A stretch of DNA of 64,000 nucleotides from Solirubrobacterales bacterium. GTDB taxonomy: Bacteria > Actinomycetota > Thermoleophilia > Solirubrobacterales > Solirubrobacteraceae. Location of the stretch: the NCBI GenBank assembly GCA_003138355.1, contig PLFX01000016.1, positions 123,251 to 187,250 on the forward strand, written 5' to 3'. Of the stretch, positions 61,984 through 64,000 are shown piece by piece. Within the stretch, counting starts at the first letter, position 1. Each line of letters opens with the position of its first letter. The notes under the pieces were generated by a model. The model had not been told where the DNA came from. It saw only the letters and a program-made list of their open reading frames with translations, and did not search any database. The translations under genes and the position numbers were made by a program.

Positions 61984-62816
61984 CCGAGACGAACCCCCAG
62001 GTCGCAGTCGACGAGCACTTCGATCGGCGCAGCGATTACTGGCGCGACGTCTACGGCGGGGACAGCGCCGAGTCGCTCGCCTACCGCGAGCGCATGGAGA
62101 CGGCGCTGGCGTGGGTGGATCAGCTGAACCTGCCGGCCGGCGCGAGCGCCCTCGATGTCGGCTGCGGGGCCGGGCTGATGACGGTCGAGCTGGCGGCTCG
62201 GGGAATGCGGGTGAGCGCCTGCGACTCGAGTCCGGAGATGGTGAGGCAGGCGCAACAGACAGCCGAGGCCCGCGGCCTGGCGGCCACGGTGCAGTTCGTG
62301 CGCGCTGATGCGGGCGAGCTCCCGTTTCGATCAGCTTCGACCGGTTTGGTCGTCGCGCTCGGCCTCATTCCGTGGCTACCCGAGCCCCAGCGCGCAGTGA
62401 ACGAGATGGCACGGGTGGTCGAACCAGGCGGTTGGCTGATCCTCACCGCCGACAACGCGCTGCGCTTGAATGTTCTAACCGACCCGTCTGAGAACCAACT
62501 CCTCGCACCACTGCGGCCGGTGTACCGCGCGCTCGAGCGCTGGCGCCGGCACGGGGCCCACGCAACCGCGCGCTACTACCGGCATCGACCCTCTCAGGTC
62601 AGGCAGATGCTCCGCGCGGCCGGGTTTCAGCCGAAGCTCGAGGCGACCGTCGGCTTCGGGCCGTTCACGTTCATGGGCCGACACCTGCTGAGCGACAAGC
62701 GCTCGGTCGCGCTGACCCGCCGCCTCGAGGCCTTGGCCGAACGGCATCCCCGGCTGCGCCGCCACGGCTGGCATTTCCTGGTCAGCGCGCAGCGCGTCGG
62801 CGAACGGTCAGGCTGA
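61980..62816 (+). CDS. SAM-dependent methyltransferase of the sulfolactate operon
   Basis: A 278-residue class I methyltransferase: ALDVGCGAGLMTVELAARGM, SACDSSPEMVRQAQQTAE, VVALGLIPWLPEPQRAVNEM and VEPGGWLILTADNALRLN. The C-terminal region is basic (ARYYRHRPSQVRQMLRAAGF). GTG start overlapping the ATP-grasp stop. It would methylate a product or intermediate of the preceding three enzymes. The methyl acceptor (O, N or carboxylate) cannot be inferred. Confidence 0.85.
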   Translation: MTETNPQVAVDEHFDRRSDYWRDVYGGDSAESLAYRERMETALAWVDQLNLPAGASALDVGCGAGLMTVELAARGMRVSACDSSPEMVRQAQQTAEARGLAATVQFVRADAGELPFRSASTGLVVALGLIPWLPEPQRAVNEMARVVEPGGWLILTADNALRLNVLTDPSENQLLAPLRPVYRALERWRRHGAHATARYYRHRPSQVRQMLRAAGFQPKLEATVGFGPFTFMGRHLLSDKRSVALTRRLEALAERHPRLRRHGWHFLVSAQRVGERSG

Positions 62817-62864
62817 GCGCTCGGCGCCACGACGCGCGCGGGCCGCTCGCGCGCTCGACAGCCC

Positions 62865-64000
62865 TTACGCGGCCGATGCGTGCAGGCGTTGAGAGCGCCA
62901 CCACGCAAACTGCCGCGCGCCATGATGCTCCCGCTCGCGCTTGTGGGGCGAGCTTGCGCTGGTCGCCGCGGCCCGTACGGTCGCGGTCAAGCGGGAGGTA
63001 ACCGAGCTCGATCCGGCCGCGTTTGACGCGGTCACCGTCACCTCGAGCTCCTTGCCCAGATCCGCGCCGACAACGGTGTACGACCTGGAGGTCGCGCCTG
63101 CAATCGCCCTGCACCTGAGCCCGTGCCCGTTGCAGCGCCGCCACTGGTATCTGAAGCGAGTCGGTGATCCCGTCCACGACCCCTTGGCGGCGGTCAGTCT
63201 CTGGTGCACGCGAATCCTGCCCAAAATCCCCGGTCGGCCGGTGATGCGTGGAGTGGTCGGCTCCGTCGACGAGGGAGCTCCCGGTGGCCCGGTGGCGTCC
63301 GAGGATAGGGGCACGGTCGCCGTTGCAGCCGACGTGGCCGAGCGCGATCCGCCGCCGTTCGACGCGGTCACGGTCACCGCGAGCGTGTGGCCGACGTCGA
63401 CGCTGGCCACGCTGTAGGTCTGGCCAGTTTGGCCTGTGATCGCGCTGCAGTTGGCCCCGCTCGCGTCGCAGCGCTGCCACGCGTAGCCGTAGCTGATCGA
63501 CGCTCCGCTCCAGGTTCCGTTGCTCGCCGTTAGCGTCTGGCCTACCCGCGCGCTGCCCGAGATCACCGGCGGCGCCGTGTTGGCGGGGGGAGTCGGGGGC
63601 ACAAGCACCGTCGCAGCCGACGAGGCGGACGCTGATCCGTCGCTGTTCGACGCGGTCACCGTCACCGCGAGCGTGTCGCCGACGTCGGCGTCGGCCACGC
63701 CGTAGCTCTGGCCGGTTTGACCGGTGATCGAGCTGCAGTTGGCGCCACTCGCGTCGCAGCGCTGCCACTGGTAGCTGTAGGTCGTGTAGGCCAACGGTCC
63801 GGTCCAGGTCCCGTTGCTCGCCGTGAGCGTCTGGCCCACCTGCGCGCTGCCCGAGATCACCGGCGCCGCCGTCTTGGCGGGCGGCGCCGTAGCGCAGCTA
63901 GGGATGGCTTTGCAGACGTCGAGGATGCCGCCGGTGCGTACGAGGCCGTTGAGAGCTGGGATCGGGTTGACGTTGTTCAGGATGTCGGCTTTCAGCTGGG
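62865..64000 (-). CDS. C-terminal part of a secreted subtilisin-like protein with Ig-like repeats (5' end outside window)
   Basis: The frame is open to the window edge. The first visible residues (DILNNVNPIPALNGLVRTGG, then LDVCKAIPSC) match the end of an S8 subtilase catalytic domain. Three Ig-like repeats of about 90 residues follow, each with GQTLTASNGTW, YxWQRCDASGANC and VTASN blocks, then a basic tail. The track starts the ORF at an internal GTG (63860), which is only valine in the first repeat. It is probably a cell-surface or secreted protease. No sorting signal is visible at the C-terminus. Confidence 0.75.
   Translation of the reverse strand, partial: QLKADILNNVNPIPALNGLVRTGGILDVCKAIPSCATAPPAKTAAPVISGSAQVGQTLTASNGTWTGPLAYTTYSYQWQRCDASGANCSSITGQTGQSYGVADADVGDTLAVTVTASNSDGSASASSAATVLVPPTPPANTAPPVISGSARVGQTLTASNGTWSGASISYGYAWQRCDASGANCSAITGQTGQTYSVASVDVGHTLAVTVTASNGGGSRSATSAATATVPLSSDATGPPGAPSSTEPTTPRITGRPGILGRIRVHQRLTAAKGSWTGSPTRFRYQWRRCNGHGLRCRAIAGATSRSYTVVGADLGKELEVTVTASNAAGSSSVTSRLTATVRAAATSASSPHKREREHHGARQFAWWRSQRLHASAA
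62970..63863 (-). repeat. Three tandem Ig-like repeats
   Basis: Repeat 1 (about 63597-63863) and repeat 2 (63309-63566) are closely similar in protein and DNA; repeat 3 (62970-63251) is diverged. Each keeps a two-Cys loop (RCDASGANC or RCNGHGLRC) and a VTVTASN strand. They are separated by Pro/Thr/Ser-rich linkers. Confidence 0.8.

Noticed and set aside
62970-63863. Tandem DNA repeats as a CRISPR or satellite array
   Set aside because: The repeats are about 290 bp, in frame and encode Ig-like domains.

Overview
The window is visibly very GC-rich. It uses many GTG starts and 4-base ATGA/GTGA gene overlaps. Gene content (fused SecD-SecF, actinobacterial-type threonine synthase with a MoaD partner, hopanoid genes with an HpnG-IspH fusion, FliA/WhiG sigma factor) suggests a free-living actinomycete, most likely Thermoleophilia/Solirubrobacterales. 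That placement is inference from gene content, not a database result. I saw no rRNA, certain tRNA, insertion sequence, prophage or CRISPR array.

Layout. 1-9.1 kb: a CHASE-type hybrid histidine kinase, a secreted protein, a chemotaxis receptor, a DUF1800-DUF1501-cupredoxin operon and two small membrane proteins. 9.2-12.2 kb: an SDR enzyme, then a motility-flavoured patch (PilZ protein, FlaG-like small protein, divergent FliA-family sigma). 12.2-14.3 kb: a SAM-I riboswitch followed by threonine-synthase-like, MoaD-like and ParB-fold genes. 14.4-30.3 kb: a mostly conserved housekeeping block (lipid kinase, rel, recJ, secDF, ruvB-ruvA-ruvC, yebC, phosphomannomutase), interrupted by an HTH/nucleotidyltransferase pair between ruvC and yebC.

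30.3-37.3 kb is regulatory and accessory: an acetyltransferase, a two-component pair, a GntR repressor, a stand-alone receiver, a YHS-tailed permease divergent from a CsoR-type repressor across a shared palindrome, an ICMT-like methyltransferase and MazEF. 37.3-42.3 kb is a coupled hopanoid operon (RpiB-like, squalene-hopene cyclase, HpnG-IspH fusion, HpnH). A VapBC pair and pdxST follow. 44.6-49.2 kb holds two tandem paralogous TPR-hybrid kinases. 49.2-58.9 kb holds DUF2182, DUF899, an RpiR regulator, a cyclopropane synthase, an arylsulfotransferase-fold protein, an ABC exporter, a methyltransferase and a secreted beta-propeller.

59.1-62.8 kb is a tightly coupled four-gene operon: phosphosulfolactate synthase (ComA), phosphosulfolactate phosphatase (ComB), an ATP-grasp ligase and a methyltransferase. 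It looks like a pathway to a sulfolactate-derived small molecule. The right edge cuts a secreted subtilisin-like protein with Ig-like repeats.

The strongest leads are the ComA/ComB/ATP-grasp operon, the SAM-riboswitch-controlled threonine synthase/MoaD operon (possibly carrier-dependent homocysteine synthesis), the HpnG-IspH fusion beside a divergent RpiB, and two genes (rel and an HTH regulator) whose conserved N-termini have no ATG, GTG or TTG but an ATC at the expected position.
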